Shown here one piece after another: positions 8,716 to 17,410 of a stretch of 34,138 nucleotides of DNA. The notes below the pieces were generated by a model that ran no database searches, was not told the DNA's origin, and was given only the letters and a program-made list of their open reading frames with translations. The stretch is from Candidatus Enterococcus ferrettii (GTDB lineage: Bacteria; Bacillota; Bacilli; Lactobacillales; Enterococcaceae): NCBI RefSeq assembly GCF_017377655.1, contig NZ_JAFREL010000100.1, positions 1 to 34,138 of the forward strand, given 5' to 3'. A program made the translations under genes and the position numbers. The number at the start of each line of letters is the position of its first letter. Within the stretch, counting starts at the first letter, position 1.

Positions 8716-10743
8716 CTACTCATTAAACAATTCTATGTTTTCAAAATTTTCTTCACCCAGCAGTTCGTTGGAAACCGAAGGCTGAATCTCGTCCTTGTTT
8801 TCCAGCAGGCTCCCATCTTCTTCTAAAGTGAATTGGACATGGCTTTCAATCCATTTACGACGCGGCTCAACTTTATCACCCATTAGAGTTGTTACTCGGC
8901 GTTCAGCTTGTGCTGCATCATCAATTCTTACCCGAACCAGTGTCCGGTGATCAGGATCCATTGTAGTTTCCCATAGCTGTTCAGCGTTCATTTCACCAAG
9001 CCCTTTGTAACGTTGAAGCATATAGCCCTTGCCAATTCGTTTAATAACGCCTTCCAGCTCATCATCGGTCCAAGCGTACTCCATAACTTGTTTCTTGCCA
9101 GACCCCTTAGATACCTTGTACAAAGGTGGCAAAGCAATATAAACCTTACCTGCTTCAATTAAGGGCTTCATGTAACGGTAGAAGAAGGTCAACAATAGCA
9201 CCTGTATATGGGCGCCATCGGTATCCGCATCGGTCATGATGATAACTTTATCATAATTGCAATCCTCGATTGCAAACTCTGCACCAACACCAGCTCCAAT
9301 TGTATAAATCATGGTGTTGATTTCTTCATTTTTCAGAATATCCTGTAGTTTCGCTTTTTCGGTATTGATAACCTTGCCGCGCAGTGGAAGAATCGCTTGA
9401 AATTTACGATCTCGGCCTTGTTTCGCTGATCCACCGGCTGAATCTCCTTCGACTAGGAATAATTCATTGCGCTGCGCATTACGAGATTGTGCTGGTGTCA
9501 ATTTACCAGATAAAAGTGATTCGCCTTTTTTTCGTTTCTTGCCATTTCGGCTCTCTTCTCGCGCTTTACGAGCCGCCTCACGAGCTTCTCTAGCTTTGAT
9601 CGCTTTACGTACCAGCATTTGACTTGTTTCGCTGTTTTCCTGCAAGTAGAAGCCCATTTGCTCCCCGATGACGTTATCTACTACTCCCCGAGCCGCAGGT
9701 GTACCTAATTTTTCTTTGGTTTGGCCTTCAAACTGCAGCAGATTTTCTGGCACACGGATTGACAGAACTGCGGACAAACCTTCACGGAAGTCTGAACCTT
9801 CCAAGTTTTTATCCTTTTCCTTCAGCAAACCAGTCTTACGGGCATATTCATTAAAGGCTTTCGTCATTGAGGTTTTCATCCCAGCCTCATGAGTTCCACC
9901 ATCCTTTGTCCGCACATTGTTTACGAAAGATAAAACATTTTCTGAATAGCCATCATTGTATTGATAAGCGAACTCAACCTCAATACCATCCTTTTCTCCA
10001 GAAAAGTAGGTTACTGGTGTTAAAGTATCCTTGTCTTCGTTTAGGTACTCAACAAATTCTTTGATTCCTTCTTCAAAGTGGAAGACCTCTTCTTTTACTT
10101 CTTCTTCCCGTAAATCAGTGATGGTAATTTTTACACCTCTTAACAAGAAAGCTGATTCCCGCAACCGTTCAGAAAGAGTGCTGTAAGAAAAGCGGACCGT
10201 TGAAAAAATTGTATCATCCGGCATGAAATGGACACTGGTTCCATTCGGTTGTCGCGTTTTGCCGATTTTTTTCAAACTGCCCTGTGCTTTTCCTCCATCC
10301 TTAAATTTCTGCACATATTCGACACCATCGCGTACGATGGTAACCGTCAGCCATTTTGACAAGGCATTCACCACACTGGCACCGACACCGTGTAACCCGC
10401 CAGAAGTTTTATAGCCGCCTTGTCCAAATTTTCCTCCAGCATGCAAAATTGTAAAGATAACTTCGACTGTAGGGATCCCAGAAGCGTGCATTCCAACAGG
10501 CATTCCTCGTCCCTTATCACTTACCTTAATACTATTATCAGGGTACAGCGTTACATCAATTTCATTACCGAAGCCAGACAGTGCTTCATCCACTGCGTTG
10601 TCAACGATTTCATATACCAAATGGTGTAGACCACGTCCGTCGGTAGATCCAATATACATACCAGGTCTTTTTCTTACAGCTTCTAATCCCTCTAAGACCT
10701 GAATCGAAGCGTCATTGTATTCATTATTACTTTTCCTAGCCAA
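8716..10743 (-). CDS. parE: DNA topoisomerase IV subunit B
   Basis: A 675-residue ATPase subunit of topoisomerase IV. The GHKL ATP-binding domain is at the N-terminus (EIVDNAVDEAL near residue 45; GLHGVGASVVNAL near 120). A transducer domain follows, then the TOPRIM domain with VEGDSAGGSAKQGRD near residue 435 and TDADTDGAHI near 515, which hold the metal-binding acidic residues. The PLRGKVINTEKA quinolone region is normal. Translation begins at TTG: there is no earlier or nearby in-frame ATG, and AAGGAG lies 8 bases before the TTG. parC follows directly, giving the standard parE-parC operon. A clear promoter was not identified; it should lie in 10744-10800. Confidence 0.97.
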   Translation of the reverse strand: MARKSNNEYNDASIQVLEGLEAVRKRPGMYIGSTDGRGLHHLVYEIVDNAVDEALSGFGNEIDVTLYPDNSIKVSDKGRGMPVGMHASGIPTVEVIFTILHAGGKFGQGGYKTSGGLHGVGASVVNALSKWLTVTIVRDGVEYVQKFKDGGKAQGSLKKIGKTRQPNGTSVHFMPDDTIFSTVRFSYSTLSERLRESAFLLRGVKITITDLREEEVKEEVFHFEEGIKEFVEYLNEDKDTLTPVTYFSGEKDGIEVEFAYQYNDGYSENVLSFVNNVRTKDGGTHEAGMKTSMTKAFNEYARKTGLLKEKDKNLEGSDFREGLSAVLSIRVPENLLQFEGQTKEKLGTPAARGVVDNVIGEQMGFYLQENSETSQMLVRKAIKAREAREAARKAREESRNGKKRKKGESLLSGKLTPAQSRNAQRNELFLVEGDSAGGSAKQGRDRKFQAILPLRGKVINTEKAKLQDILKNEEINTMIYTIGAGVGAEFAIEDCNYDKVIIMTDADTDGAHIQVLLLTFFYRYMKPLIEAGKVYIALPPLYKVSKGSGKKQVMEYAWTDDELEGVIKRIGKGYMLQRYKGLGEMNAEQLWETTMDPDHRTLVRVRIDDAAQAERRVTTLMGDKVEPRRKWIESHVQFTLEEDGSLLENKDEIQPSVSNELLGEENFENIELFNE

Positions 10744-10798
10744 GCTAACAGCTCCTTATCTAAAAATACATCATTGCTATGATACGCTAAAAAAGCTC

Positions 10799-10830
10799 AA
10801 AAAAAAAGCCTTCTGATGACCTGAGAAGGC
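10799..10830 (-). terminator. Rho-independent terminator of the CoA-binding protein gene
   Basis: Minus-strand stem GCCTTCT / AGAAGGC, 9-base loop, followed by nine T. Confidence 0.9.
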
Positions 10831-10866
10831 ATTTTATCAATTTTTTAGCAGAAAATCAACTGGTTG

Positions 10867-11289
10867 TTAGACTCTTTTAGCCAATTCAATCTTGATGCAG
10901 CGGTCCATAACAATGTCGGTACGGCCCTTTTCCTGCAGCATTTCTGCCGCTTCTTGACTGCTTAAACCAAGTTGTGCCCAAAAAACTTTTGCGTCCGTCT
11001 GCAAAAATTCTTTTGCCACCTGCGGTAAAAACTCGCTGCGACGAAAAATATCGACAATATCTATTGCCTCTGGAACTTCTGTTAATCCAGAAAAAACTTC
11101 GATGCCAGCGATCTTCTGACCTCCTAACTTAGGATTTACTCCATAGACAGTATAATCAGCGTCTTTTAACAACTGCGCGATTTGATGGCTGGTTTTTTCT
11201 GGGTTTTCACTAAAGCCCACCACCGCTATCACTTTGGCTGTATCTAAATATTCAAAAATCTTCTCTTGACTAGGGTTTTCAAATTGCAT
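10867..11289 (-). CDS. CoA-binding domain protein (YccU-like)
   Basis: A 140-residue single-domain Rossmann protein of the CoA-binding family related to the N-terminal domain of succinyl-CoA synthetase alpha. The nucleotide-binding turn VVGFSENPEKTSHQI is near residue 20, then VYGVNPKLGGQ, and late VMDRCIKIE. Members have no established reaction and are assumed to bind CoA or an acyl-CoA. The frame is open 18 codons upstream, but the ATG at 11289 is better supported: AAAGGCGG precedes it and the family normally begins near here. It is transcribed alone, divergently from plsY, and the two promoters lie back to back. Confidence 0.88.
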   Translation of the reverse strand: MQFENPSQEKIFEYLDTAKVIAVVGFSENPEKTSHQIAQLLKDADYTVYGVNPKLGGQKIAGIEVFSGLTEVPEAIDIVDIFRRSEFLPQVAKEFLQTDAKVFWAQLGLSSQEAAEMLQEKGRTDIVMDRCIKIELAKRV

Positions 11290-11314
11290 AAAACAACCGC
11301 CTTTCTTAGTATTT

Positions 11315-11320
11315 AGTATA
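11315..11320 (-). promoter_or_regulatory. Extended -10 of the CoA-binding gene promoter
   Basis: TATACT preceded by TGA on the minus strand, 26 bases before the ATG. The -35 is weak. Confidence 0.4.
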
Positions 11321-11335
11321 TCATTGCTTTGATGT

Positions 11336-11364
11336 TTGTTCACCTATTTCAAATCTGTTAAAAT
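11336..11364 (+). promoter_or_regulatory. Promoter of plsY
   Basis: TTGTTC (11336-11341), a 17-base spacer, and TAAAAT (11359-11364) with an extended TGT. It gives a leader of about 25 bases before the plsY ATG. Confidence 0.65.
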
Positions 11365-11395
11365 AACTCTAATAACAATGAAATGGGGAAAAACA

Positions 11396-12037
11396 ATGAA
11401 AATGGCTATGCTTTTGTTGCTAGCTTATCTTTTAGGCTCAATTCCATCAGGGGTTTGGATTGGAAAACTTTTCTTTAAAAAAGATATTCGTGAGTACGGC
11501 AGCGGTGGCACTGGCACGACCAATACTTTTCGAATTTTAGGAAAACCTGCGGGCTTTGTTGTCTTCGCCATTGATCTTTTAAAAGGAACCCTGGCTACCT
11601 GTTTGCCTATGATTTTCCACTTAGATATTAATCCTTTATGGTTTGGTCTAGTCGCAGTTATTGGTCATACCTTGCCAATCTTTGCCGGATTCAAAGGAGG
11701 TAAAGCCGTTGCTACAAGTGCTGGGATGCTGCTGGGTTACAGCCCTCTATTCTTCTTTTATTCCTTAGTGTTCTTTCTAATTGTTTTGTATATTACCAGC
11801 ATGGTGAGTGCAACCAGTATTCTTTCGGCTATTTTTGTTACTCTTTCGACGATCATATTGCCTATCATTTGGCCGGCAATACTTCCTAGGCATAACTGGC
11901 TGCTGACCCTTATTTGTCTGGTATTAACTACATACATTATTTACCGACACCGCGAAAATATTCAACGAATTAAAAATGGAACTGAAAATCGTGTCTCTTT
12001 CGGCTTAAATAAAAAGGAGTCTCCTAATGAACATTAA
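11396..12037 (+). CDS. plsY: Acyl phosphate:glycerol-3-phosphate acyltransferase
   Basis: A 213-residue polytopic membrane enzyme that moves an acyl group from acyl-phosphate to glycerol-3-phosphate, the first committed step of phospholipid synthesis with PlsX. It has about five hydrophobic segments. Motif 1 is LLGSIPSG near residue 13; motif 2 is YGSGGTGTTNTFR near 37; motif 3 is HTLPIFAGFKGGKAVAT near 96. Motif 2 has Gly where the family usually has Asn (GSGN). The ATG at 11396 is chosen over one 20 codons upstream because GGGGAA lies just before it and it matches the normal N-terminus. Its end overlaps the next gene by 11 bases. Confidence 0.95.
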   Translation: MKMAMLLLLAYLLGSIPSGVWIGKLFFKKDIREYGSGGTGTTNTFRILGKPAGFVVFAIDLLKGTLATCLPMIFHLDINPLWFGLVAVIGHTLPIFAGFKGGKAVATSAGMLLGYSPLFFFYSLVFFLIVLYITSMVSATSILSAIFVTLSTIILPIIWPAILPRHNWLLTLICLVLTTYIIYRHRENIQRIKNGTENRVSFGLNKKESPNEH

Positions 12038-12647
12038 CGATCGATTAACCGACTGGGCGGTAGAACTGCAAGCCATAGCTCAAGCAGGTCTTACCTATAC
12101 CAAAGATCCTTTTGATGCTGAACGATTTGAACGTATTCGTTCACTGTCTGTGGAAATGCTGGCGGTTCAGTCCCCCTTGCCTGAGCTCGAAATCAGAAAA
12201 TTATTTGCCGAGGAACCCGGCTACCCTACACCAAAGCTGGATACCCGAGCTGCTATTTTCAAAAACGACAGAATTTTGCTTGTTCAAGAAAACAATGGAA
12301 AATGGTCGTTACCAGGTGGCTGGGTAGACATCAATCAATCGTTAGGAGACAATGTCTTAAAAGAAGTGAAAGAAGAAACTGGTTTTGAGGCAGAAACGCT
12401 TAGAGTTATTGCTCTTCAAGATCGGAACCGTCACAATCCTCCTCGTTACGCTTACGGTGTGTGCAAAGTATTTATCTTATGCCAAAAATTAAGCGGTCAG
12501 TTTGAACAAAATATTGAGACTCTGCAAATCGACTGGTTTTCTTTGTCAGATCTACCAGAATTAGCCGAGGAGAAAACTACCAAAGAACAGATTACTTTGT
12601 GTTTTGAAGCAAATGCCGATCCTAATTGGCAGGTTGTATTTGATTAA
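12027..12647 (+). CDS. NUDIX hydrolase with N-terminal helical domain
   Basis: A 206-residue pyrophosphohydrolase of the YjhB-like group. Residues about 1-65 form the helical N-terminal domain seen in this group (DRLTDWAVELQAIAQAG...). The NUDIX fold follows, with GGWVDINQS and the metal-binding core KEVKEETGF near residues 96-120. The core keeps the key Glu residues but has Gln for the first Glu and Lys for Arg of the textbook box, which is common in this group. The substrate, a nucleoside diphosphate linked to another moiety, cannot be read from sequence. The ATG lies within the plsY end, with AAGGAG before it, so the two are translationally coupled. Confidence 0.9.
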   Translation: MNINDRLTDWAVELQAIAQAGLTYTKDPFDAERFERIRSLSVEMLAVQSPLPELEIRKLFAEEPGYPTPKLDTRAAIFKNDRILLVQENNGKWSLPGGWVDINQSLGDNVLKEVKEETGFEAETLRVIALQDRNRHNPPRYAYGVCKVFILCQKLSGQFEQNIETLQIDWFSLSDLPELAEEKTTKEQITLCFEANADPNWQVVFD

Positions 12648-12661
12648 TTTTTCATACAAAC

Positions 12662-12694
12662 AAAAAAACGCCGGAGAATTTTCCGGCGTTCTCT
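12662..12694. terminator. Bidirectional terminator between the NUDIX and epimerase genes
   Basis: A 9-bp GC-rich stem, AACGCCGGA / TCCGGCGTT (12667-12675 with 12682-12690). Seven T follow on the minus strand and a weaker T-rich run on the plus strand, ending both convergent units. Confidence 0.92.
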
Positions 12695-13564
12695 TTATCT
12701 TACAGTAATAGAAAATTGTGTCTTAAATTCCTCTGCGGGTGCTAAACGATTCATACCGGGTTTATCTTCCAGCTTACCAGTACTGTCGATTGGATCAGCA
12801 AATCCCCACCAAGGCTCAATACAAACAAATGGGGCTTCTTTTGGATAGGGTGACCAAAAACCCACATATGGAATATGATTGTAGGCTAGTGTCACGCTGT
12901 GAGGCGAATCTTCCGCTCTGATGGTAAAGGTATTCAATCCTTTTGTTTCATAGATCAACGCGTCGTTTTGGAACAAATCACGACTAATGCGAATATTAGT
13001 ATTGGTCTGACCAATCGTTTTTTGATCTAAATTAGCAAATGGTCCGTCCAACGGGATTTTCACTCTTGATTTTTGCGGTGAGAATGAGAAGAAATAGTCC
13101 TCGAAGCTCAAACTTTCTTCTAATGGCACATTAAAGGCTGGATGTCCTCCTAAGGCAAACAGCATTTCCTCGTTGCCAGTATTCTCCACCTTAAAACGCA
13201 CACGAAGGCCTTCTCCCCAAACTTCATAACTAACAGATAAAAGAAAATCAAAAGGATAAATTTCCTTAGTCTTATCGTTGCTTTTTAACGTCAAAACAAC
13301 CTTCTCATCCGTTTGCTCCGCTACCTCAAACATTTCATCTCGTGCAAAACCGTGCTGTGACATTGGATAGCTTTTTCCTTTATAACTATATTGATCATCT
13401 TTCAAGCGACCGACAAAGGGAAAAAGAATCGGTGCATGACGCCCCCAGTAGGTTGGATCAGCCTGCCACATATATTCGATGTCATTAGCCTTAAGGCTGG
13501 TTAATTCGGCCCCTTTTTCACTGATCGCTGCCTGTAAATAGTCATTTTGAATCCTTACTGTCAT
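12695..13564 (-). CDS. Aldose 1-epimerase family protein (LacX-like)
   Basis: A 289-residue beta-sandwich protein of the aldose/hexose-6-phosphate epimerase superfamily. It should interconvert alpha and beta anomers of a sugar or sugar phosphate. Family motifs are PILFPFVGRLKDD near residue 47, SQHGFARDEMF near 69, and GGHPAFNVP near 139, where the His residues take part in the ring opening. A conserved Glu/Trp block, CIEPWWGFAD, is near 249. It begins 14 bases after the codY stop with GAGGCGGAAG before the ATG, and no terminator separates them, so it is likely the last gene of the xerC-hslVU-codY unit. The substrate is unknown. Confidence 0.88.
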   Translation of the reverse strand: MTVRIQNDYLQAAISEKGAELTSLKANDIEYMWQADPTYWGRHAPILFPFVGRLKDDQYSYKGKSYPMSQHGFARDEMFEVAEQTDEKVVLTLKSNDKTKEIYPFDFLLSVSYEVWGEGLRVRFKVENTGNEEMLFALGGHPAFNVPLEESLSFEDYFFSFSPQKSRVKIPLDGPFANLDQKTIGQTNTNIRISRDLFQNDALIYETKGLNTFTIRAEDSPHSVTLAYNHIPYVGFWSPYPKEAPFVCIEPWWGFADPIDSTGKLEDKPGMNRLAPAEEFKTQFSITVR

Positions 13565-13578
13565 AAGCTTCCGCCTCT

Positions 13579-14367
13579 CTATTGATGTTTAACCAATTCT
13601 TTTTTGAACAAAGGATTCAATACTTTTAAATAAGTTCCCTTCATTCCTAGCGAGCGTGACTCTATAATACCTGCTGATTCCAATTTACGCAAAGCATTTA
13701 CAATAACAGATCGAGTAATACCAATTTTATCAGCGATGTTAGAAGCTGTTAAACGGCCTTCATCGCCTTCTAGAGCTTCAAAAATAGCTTTAACAGCCTT
13801 GAGCTCACTGTAGGAAAGTGTGCTGACGGCCATTTGAACAGCCGTTTGACTGCGAACTTTTTCTTCCACATGGAGGAACTGCTGATATAAGATCTCCATA
13901 CCAATAACAGTTGCCCCATACTCCGCTAACACTAAATCATCCTCAGTGAAGGACTCTTCAGTTCGAGCAAGTACAATCGTACCTAAACGTTCACCGGAAC
14001 CAAAGATCGGAACAATAGTGGTTACCCCATTAGGATAGTACTGAGAGCGTTCTGTAGGAAAGGCCGTTCCTGAACTGCCACTTGGAATATTAGCCTCAGT
14101 CTTGATAACTTGCTTCAGCTCGCCTACATAGCTATCAGGAAATTGCCGATCAACAAGGAATGACTTGACACGATCATTGTTAATATCAATCTTTTCATTG
14201 AATCCTAAAAGCTTCCCTTTTGAATCAATGATGTATGACAATGAATTCAGCACATCGCCAAGAATACGAGCCATATTATTGTAAGGTAGCTCCGCAGCTG
14301 GTTCAAAGGCATTTTTTTGTTGCATTAACTTGTTAATCTGGCGTGTTTTTTCTAATAAGGTTTCCAT
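13579..14367 (-). CDS. codY: GTP- and branched-chain-amino-acid-sensing global repressor CodY
   Basis: A 262-residue global regulator that binds DNA when isoleucine/leucine/valine and GTP are plentiful and represses amino-acid biosynthesis, transport and peptide-use genes. The N-terminal GAF domain (about 1-155) begins LLEKTRQINKLMQ. The winged helix has ASNIADKIGITRSVIVNALRK near residue 208, the invariant CodY DNA-recognition segment. Two ATG codons are adjacent; the second (14367) is 7 bases from GGAGG and is preferred. Upstream are xerC, hslV and hslU, the same order as the B. subtilis codVWXY operon. A candidate CodY box in front of xerC suggests autoregulation. Confidence 0.97.
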   Translation of the reverse strand: METLLEKTRQINKLMQQKNAFEPAAELPYNNMARILGDVLNSLSYIIDSKGKLLGFNEKIDINNDRVKSFLVDRQFPDSYVGELKQVIKTEANIPSGSSGTAFPTERSQYYPNGVTTIVPIFGSGERLGTIVLARTEESFTEDDLVLAEYGATVIGMEILYQQFLHVEEKVRSQTAVQMAVSTLSYSELKAVKAIFEALEGDEGRLTASNIADKIGITRSVIVNALRKLESAGIIESRSLGMKGTYLKVLNPLFKKELVKHQ

Positions 14368-14382
14368 CATTTCCCCTCCAAA

Positions 14383-15780
14383 TTATAGAATATAGCGGCT
14401 TAGATCTTTATTATGTGCAATCGAAGCCAGTTTTTCATCAACATAAGCCTCAGTAATTGTAATTTCACCCATTTGCATGTCTGGTGCTTCGAAAAGTAGA
14501 TCCTCCAGCAATTTTTCCAAAATAGTGTGCAATCGACGGGCACCGATATTATCGGTTTCTCGGTTTACATCAAAAGCAATTTTCGCTAATTTCTCAATTG
14601 CTTCCTGAGTGAAGATTACTTTTACATTTTCAGTCCCGATTAAATCTATATATTGCTGGATCAAAGCATTGTTTGGTTCTGTTAATATCCGAACGAAATC
14701 TTCAGCAGTTAGATCATCTAACTCTACCCGAATTGGGAAACGACCTTGTAATTCAGGAATCAGATCACTAGGTTTAGAGAAGCTGAAGGCACCACTGGCA
14801 ATAAATAAAACATGATCGGTTTGGATCGCCCCATACTTGGTATTTACCTGTGATCCTTCGACAATTGGTAAAATATCCCGTTGAACCCCCTCGCGAGATA
14901 CTTCACCAGAATTTTGTTGTGATTTAGAAGTAATCTTATCGATCTCATCAATAAAAATAATTCCTGAGCTTTCGGCTAGTTTAATCGCAGCTGTATGGAT
15001 ATCTGCTTCATTGACTAATTTAGCTTGTTCTTCTTTAACCAGCAGCTCTAGAGCTTCCTTTACGGTTAGAGTCCGCTGAATCTTCTTAGTGGGCGTTAAG
15101 GCACCTAACGTATCGTTTAAATCGATACCCATCTGCTCTAGACCATTGTTCATCATTGGCATTGACTTCTTAGGCTCTTCAATTTCAATCGTAACTTCAC
15201 GACTGTCCAACATGCCTTTTTCCAGCTGCTCCAAAATTGTCTTACGATTGACTTTGATTTCTTCTGTCAATTCTTCTTGCGGCTCAGCTTGTTGCGTTTG
15301 GTTAAAGATATTCATCATTTGATCATACGGATTACCTGATTTCTTTTGTTCACGCTTGATTCCAGGTACTAAAACCTTCACTAACCGCTTATTAGCCCGC
15401 TTCAAGGCTTTACTATACACTTGAGAGTATTGCTGCTTCTCAACAATCGTAATTGCATTTTCCACCAAATCTCTCACCATGGATTCTACATCACGACCAA
15501 CATAACCAACTTCCGTAAACTTAGTTGCCTCCACCTTAACAAAAGGTGCCTTGACAATTCTAGCCAAACGACGGGCAATTTCAGTTTTACCTACCCCTGT
15601 TGGTCCAATCATTAATATATTTTTAGGGGTCACTTCCTGCTGCATGCTTTCTTCTAACTGCATACGACGATAACGATTGCGTAAAGCTACCGCAACAGAG
15701 CGCTTCGCGTCATTTTGCCCAATAATATATTGATCCAATTCGCTGACAATCTCTCTGGGCGTTTTATTAATTTCAGACAT
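14383..15780 (-). CDS. hslU: ATP-dependent protease ATPase subunit HslU (ClpY)
   Basis: A 465-residue AAA+ unfoldase that forms a hexamer and feeds proteins to HslV. Walker A is GPTGVGKT near residue 58; Walker B is GIIFIDEID near 270. The pore loop is in the [15 protein letters not shown] segment near 90. A charged, variable I-domain lies between about 110 and 240. The extreme C-terminus DLSRYIL is the tail that inserts between HslV subunits to activate them. The ATG has AAAGGAG 8 bases upstream and lies 14 bases after the hslV stop. Sensor 2 GARRLH is near 410. Full length. Confidence 0.97.
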   Translation of the reverse strand: MSEINKTPREIVSELDQYIIGQNDAKRSVAVALRNRYRRMQLEESMQQEVTPKNILMIGPTGVGKTEIARRLARIVKAPFVKVEATKFTEVGYVGRDVESMVRDLVENAITIVEKQQYSQVYSKALKRANKRLVKVLVPGIKREQKKSGNPYDQMMNIFNQTQQAEPQEELTEEIKVNRKTILEQLEKGMLDSREVTIEIEEPKKSMPMMNNGLEQMGIDLNDTLGALTPTKKIQRTLTVKEALELLVKEEQAKLVNEADIHTAAIKLAESSGIIFIDEIDKITSKSQQNSGEVSREGVQRDILPIVEGSQVNTKYGAIQTDHVLFIASGAFSFSKPSDLIPELQGRFPIRVELDDLTAEDFVRILTEPNNALIQQYIDLIGTENVKVIFTQEAIEKLAKIAFDVNRETDNIGARRLHTILEKLLEDLLFEAPDMQMGEITITEAYVDEKLASIAHNKDLSRYIL

Positions 15781-15793
15781 TCAACATTCTCCT

Positions 15794-16339
15794 TTACATC
15801 TCTTCAACGATAATATTATGGTTGGTAAAGACACAAATATCTGCGGCGATATTTAGCGCACTTTCGGCAATTTCTTTTGCAGACATTTCTGGGTTGTGCT
15901 GCTTCAAGGCTCTGGCAGCGGCCAAAGCATAGTTACCACCTGAACCGATCGCCAAAATACCATCGTCAGGAGCGATTACTTCACCATTACCAGAAACCAG
16001 CAGCATGTCATCTTTATTCATGACAATCAGTAAAGCTTCCAAATTTTTCATCGCTTGCTGCGTACGCCACTCCTGTGCTAGCTCAACCGCAGCGCGCTGT
16101 AGATTACCGTTGTATTCGTTTAGTTTTCCTTCAAATTTTTCTTCCAAGGTAAAAGCGTCTGCCACACTTCCAGCAAACCCTACAACAACTTGATTATTAT
16201 AGATGCGACGCACTTTACGTGCACTGCCTTTCATAACAACCTGTTGTCCCATTGTCACTTGACCGTCGCCGGCCATCGCTAATTTTCCGTCCTTCTCTAC
16301 AGCACAAATGGTTGTAGAATGAAATTGTGATTCAGCCAT
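15794..16339 (-). CDS. hslV: ATP-dependent protease peptidase subunit HslV (ClpQ)
   Basis: A 181-residue proteasome-like N-terminal nucleophile peptidase that degrades proteins unfolded by HslU. It begins [19 protein letters not shown], followed by GDGQVTMGQ and the Lys-rich [12 protein letters not shown] block holding the catalytic Lys. The Thr-Thr pair at residues 9-10 aligns with the E. coli nucleophile Thr, so a seven- or eight-residue propeptide must be removed; B. subtilis CodW instead uses an N-terminal Ser, which is absent here after the Met. The frame is open seven codons further upstream, but AGGAGG lies 7 bases before the ATG at 16339. It sits between xerC and hslU. Confidence 0.96.
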   Translation of the reverse strand: MAESQFHSTTICAVEKDGKLAMAGDGQVTMGQQVVMKGSARKVRRIYNNQVVVGFAGSVADAFTLEEKFEGKLNEYNGNLQRAAVELAQEWRTQQAMKNLEALLIVMNKDDMLLVSGNGEVIAPDDGILAIGSGGNYALAAARALKQHNPEMSAKEIAESALNIAADICVFTNHNIIVEEM

Positions 16340-16356
16340 TGCTATTCCTCCTAAAT

Positions 16357-17256
16357 TCAAGCTCGTGGATGAAACGAGCGATAACTTTTTTGTAAACTTT
16401 CTTTTGTCACATGAGTATAAATTTGTGTAGTAGATAAATTTGCATGACCTAACAGCTCTTGAACTGTTCTTAGGTCGGCCCCATTATTTAACAGATGTGT
16501 GGCAAAGGTATGCCTCAGCATATGAGGATGAATACTTGAAGATAGACTGCTCTTTTTAATTAGCTGATTCAACACGTATTCAATCCCAGTGGGAGTAATC
16601 TGATCTCCACGATGATTGATAAAAACATAGTCGTGATCTTTTTGAAACCTTTCCATGATCCGTTTACGACCGTCTAAACGATATTCCTGCAAAGCGTCTG
16701 CCGCAAATGAACCTAATGGGACATAACGGTCCTTATTGCCCTTTCCATGAATCAACATAACACTGTTATCAAGATCAATCACAGAGAACGTCAAATTGGC
16801 ACATTCACTGACCCGCAGCCCTGCACCGTATAAAACTTCTAATAATGCGCGATTGCGCTGATCCAAGGGCCGATCACCCTCTACGCTTTGAAAAAGAATA
16901 TCGATTTCTTTCTCATAAAAAAAGCGAGGCAGGCGATTTTTCTTTTTCTTTAAATGAACGTAGGAAAAAGGATTTTCCTCCATTTTCTCTTGCTTCAGTA
17001 TATATTGATAAAAGGAACGTAAACTCGCAATATTACGACTAATCGTGTTCCGACTATACCCTCGGTCATTTAAAAATGCCAAGTAAACGCGTACATCTAA
17101 ATGATCAATTGCCAGCAGATCTGCACTTCCAGAATCTTCTAGAAACTCGCAAAAGGCTGTTAAGTCTCTTAGATAAGCTTCTTTTGTTTTGACAGAATAC
17201 CCGCGTTCAGTAATCAAATAACGCATAAAAGCCTGAATCCATTCCTCGTTTGTCAT
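16357..17256 (-). CDS. xerC: Tyrosine recombinase XerC (CodV)
   Basis: A 299-residue site-specific recombinase that with XerD resolves chromosome dimers at dif. The N-terminal SAM-like domain spans about 1-95. The catalytic domain has the complete set: Arg148 (GLRVSE), Lys172 (GKGNKDR), His245 and Arg248 (HPHMLRHT), His271 (LGHANL) and nucleophile Tyr280 (TQIYTHV). The frame is open 18 codons upstream, but the ATG at 17256 has GAGGTGAG just before it and gives normal length. It is the first gene of the codVWXY-type operon and has a good promoter. XerC, not an integron or phage integrase, is indicated by its place and length. Confidence 0.95.
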   Translation of the reverse strand: MTNEEWIQAFMRYLITERGYSVKTKEAYLRDLTAFCEFLEDSGSADLLAIDHLDVRVYLAFLNDRGYSRNTISRNIASLRSFYQYILKQEKMEENPFSYVHLKKKKNRLPRFFYEKEIDILFQSVEGDRPLDQRNRALLEVLYGAGLRVSECANLTFSVIDLDNSVMLIHGKGNKDRYVPLGSFAADALQEYRLDGRKRIMERFQKDHDYVFINHRGDQITPTGIEYVLNQLIKKSSLSSSIHPHMLRHTFATHLLNNGADLRTVQELLGHANLSTTQIYTHVTKESLQKSYRSFHPRA

Positions 17257-17281
17257 AAGCTCACCTCGCAAACATAATCCA

Positions 17282-17310
17282 AATTTAGCACAACCGGTTT
17301 TTAAATACAA
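17282..17310 (-). promoter_or_regulatory. Promoter of the xerC-hslVU-codY operon
   Basis: TTGTAT (17305-17310), a 17-base spacer, and TAAATT (17282-17287) with an extended TGC on the minus strand. Confidence 0.6.
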
Positions 17311-17313
17311 TTA

Positions 17314-17328
17314 AATTGTCAGAATTTA
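17314..17328 (+). promoter_or_regulatory. Candidate CodY box
   Basis: AATTGTCAGAATTTA matches 11 of 15 positions of the CodY box AATTTTCWGAAAATT with the central TCAGAA intact. It lies just upstream of the -35 of the operon that encodes CodY. In AT-rich DNA such matches also occur by chance. Confidence 0.35.
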
Positions 17329-17369
17329 TTGATTTTTCACGAATTTGTTTACAATTCCTTAGAATACTA

Positions 17370-17405
17370 AAAGAAAAACCCCCCGCAAATTTCTGCGACG
17401 GGTAA
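17370..17405 (-). terminator. Rho-independent terminator of topA-trmFO
   Basis: Minus-strand CCCGTCGCA pairs with TGCGGGGGG (one mismatch, one G-U), then TTTTTCTTTT, a few bases after the trmFO stop. Confidence 0.85.
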
Positions 17406-17410
17406 TCCCA

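Noticed and set aside
12300..12390. NUDIX box with Gln and Lys at two usual positions, first taken as a broken motif
   Set aside because: The metal-binding Glu residues of the KEVKEETGF core remain, and the same departures are usual in YjhB-like proteins.
16357..17256. Phage or integron integrase marking a mobile element
   Set aside because: Its length, neighbours (hslV, hslU, codY) and lack of attachment repeats identify it as chromosomal XerC.
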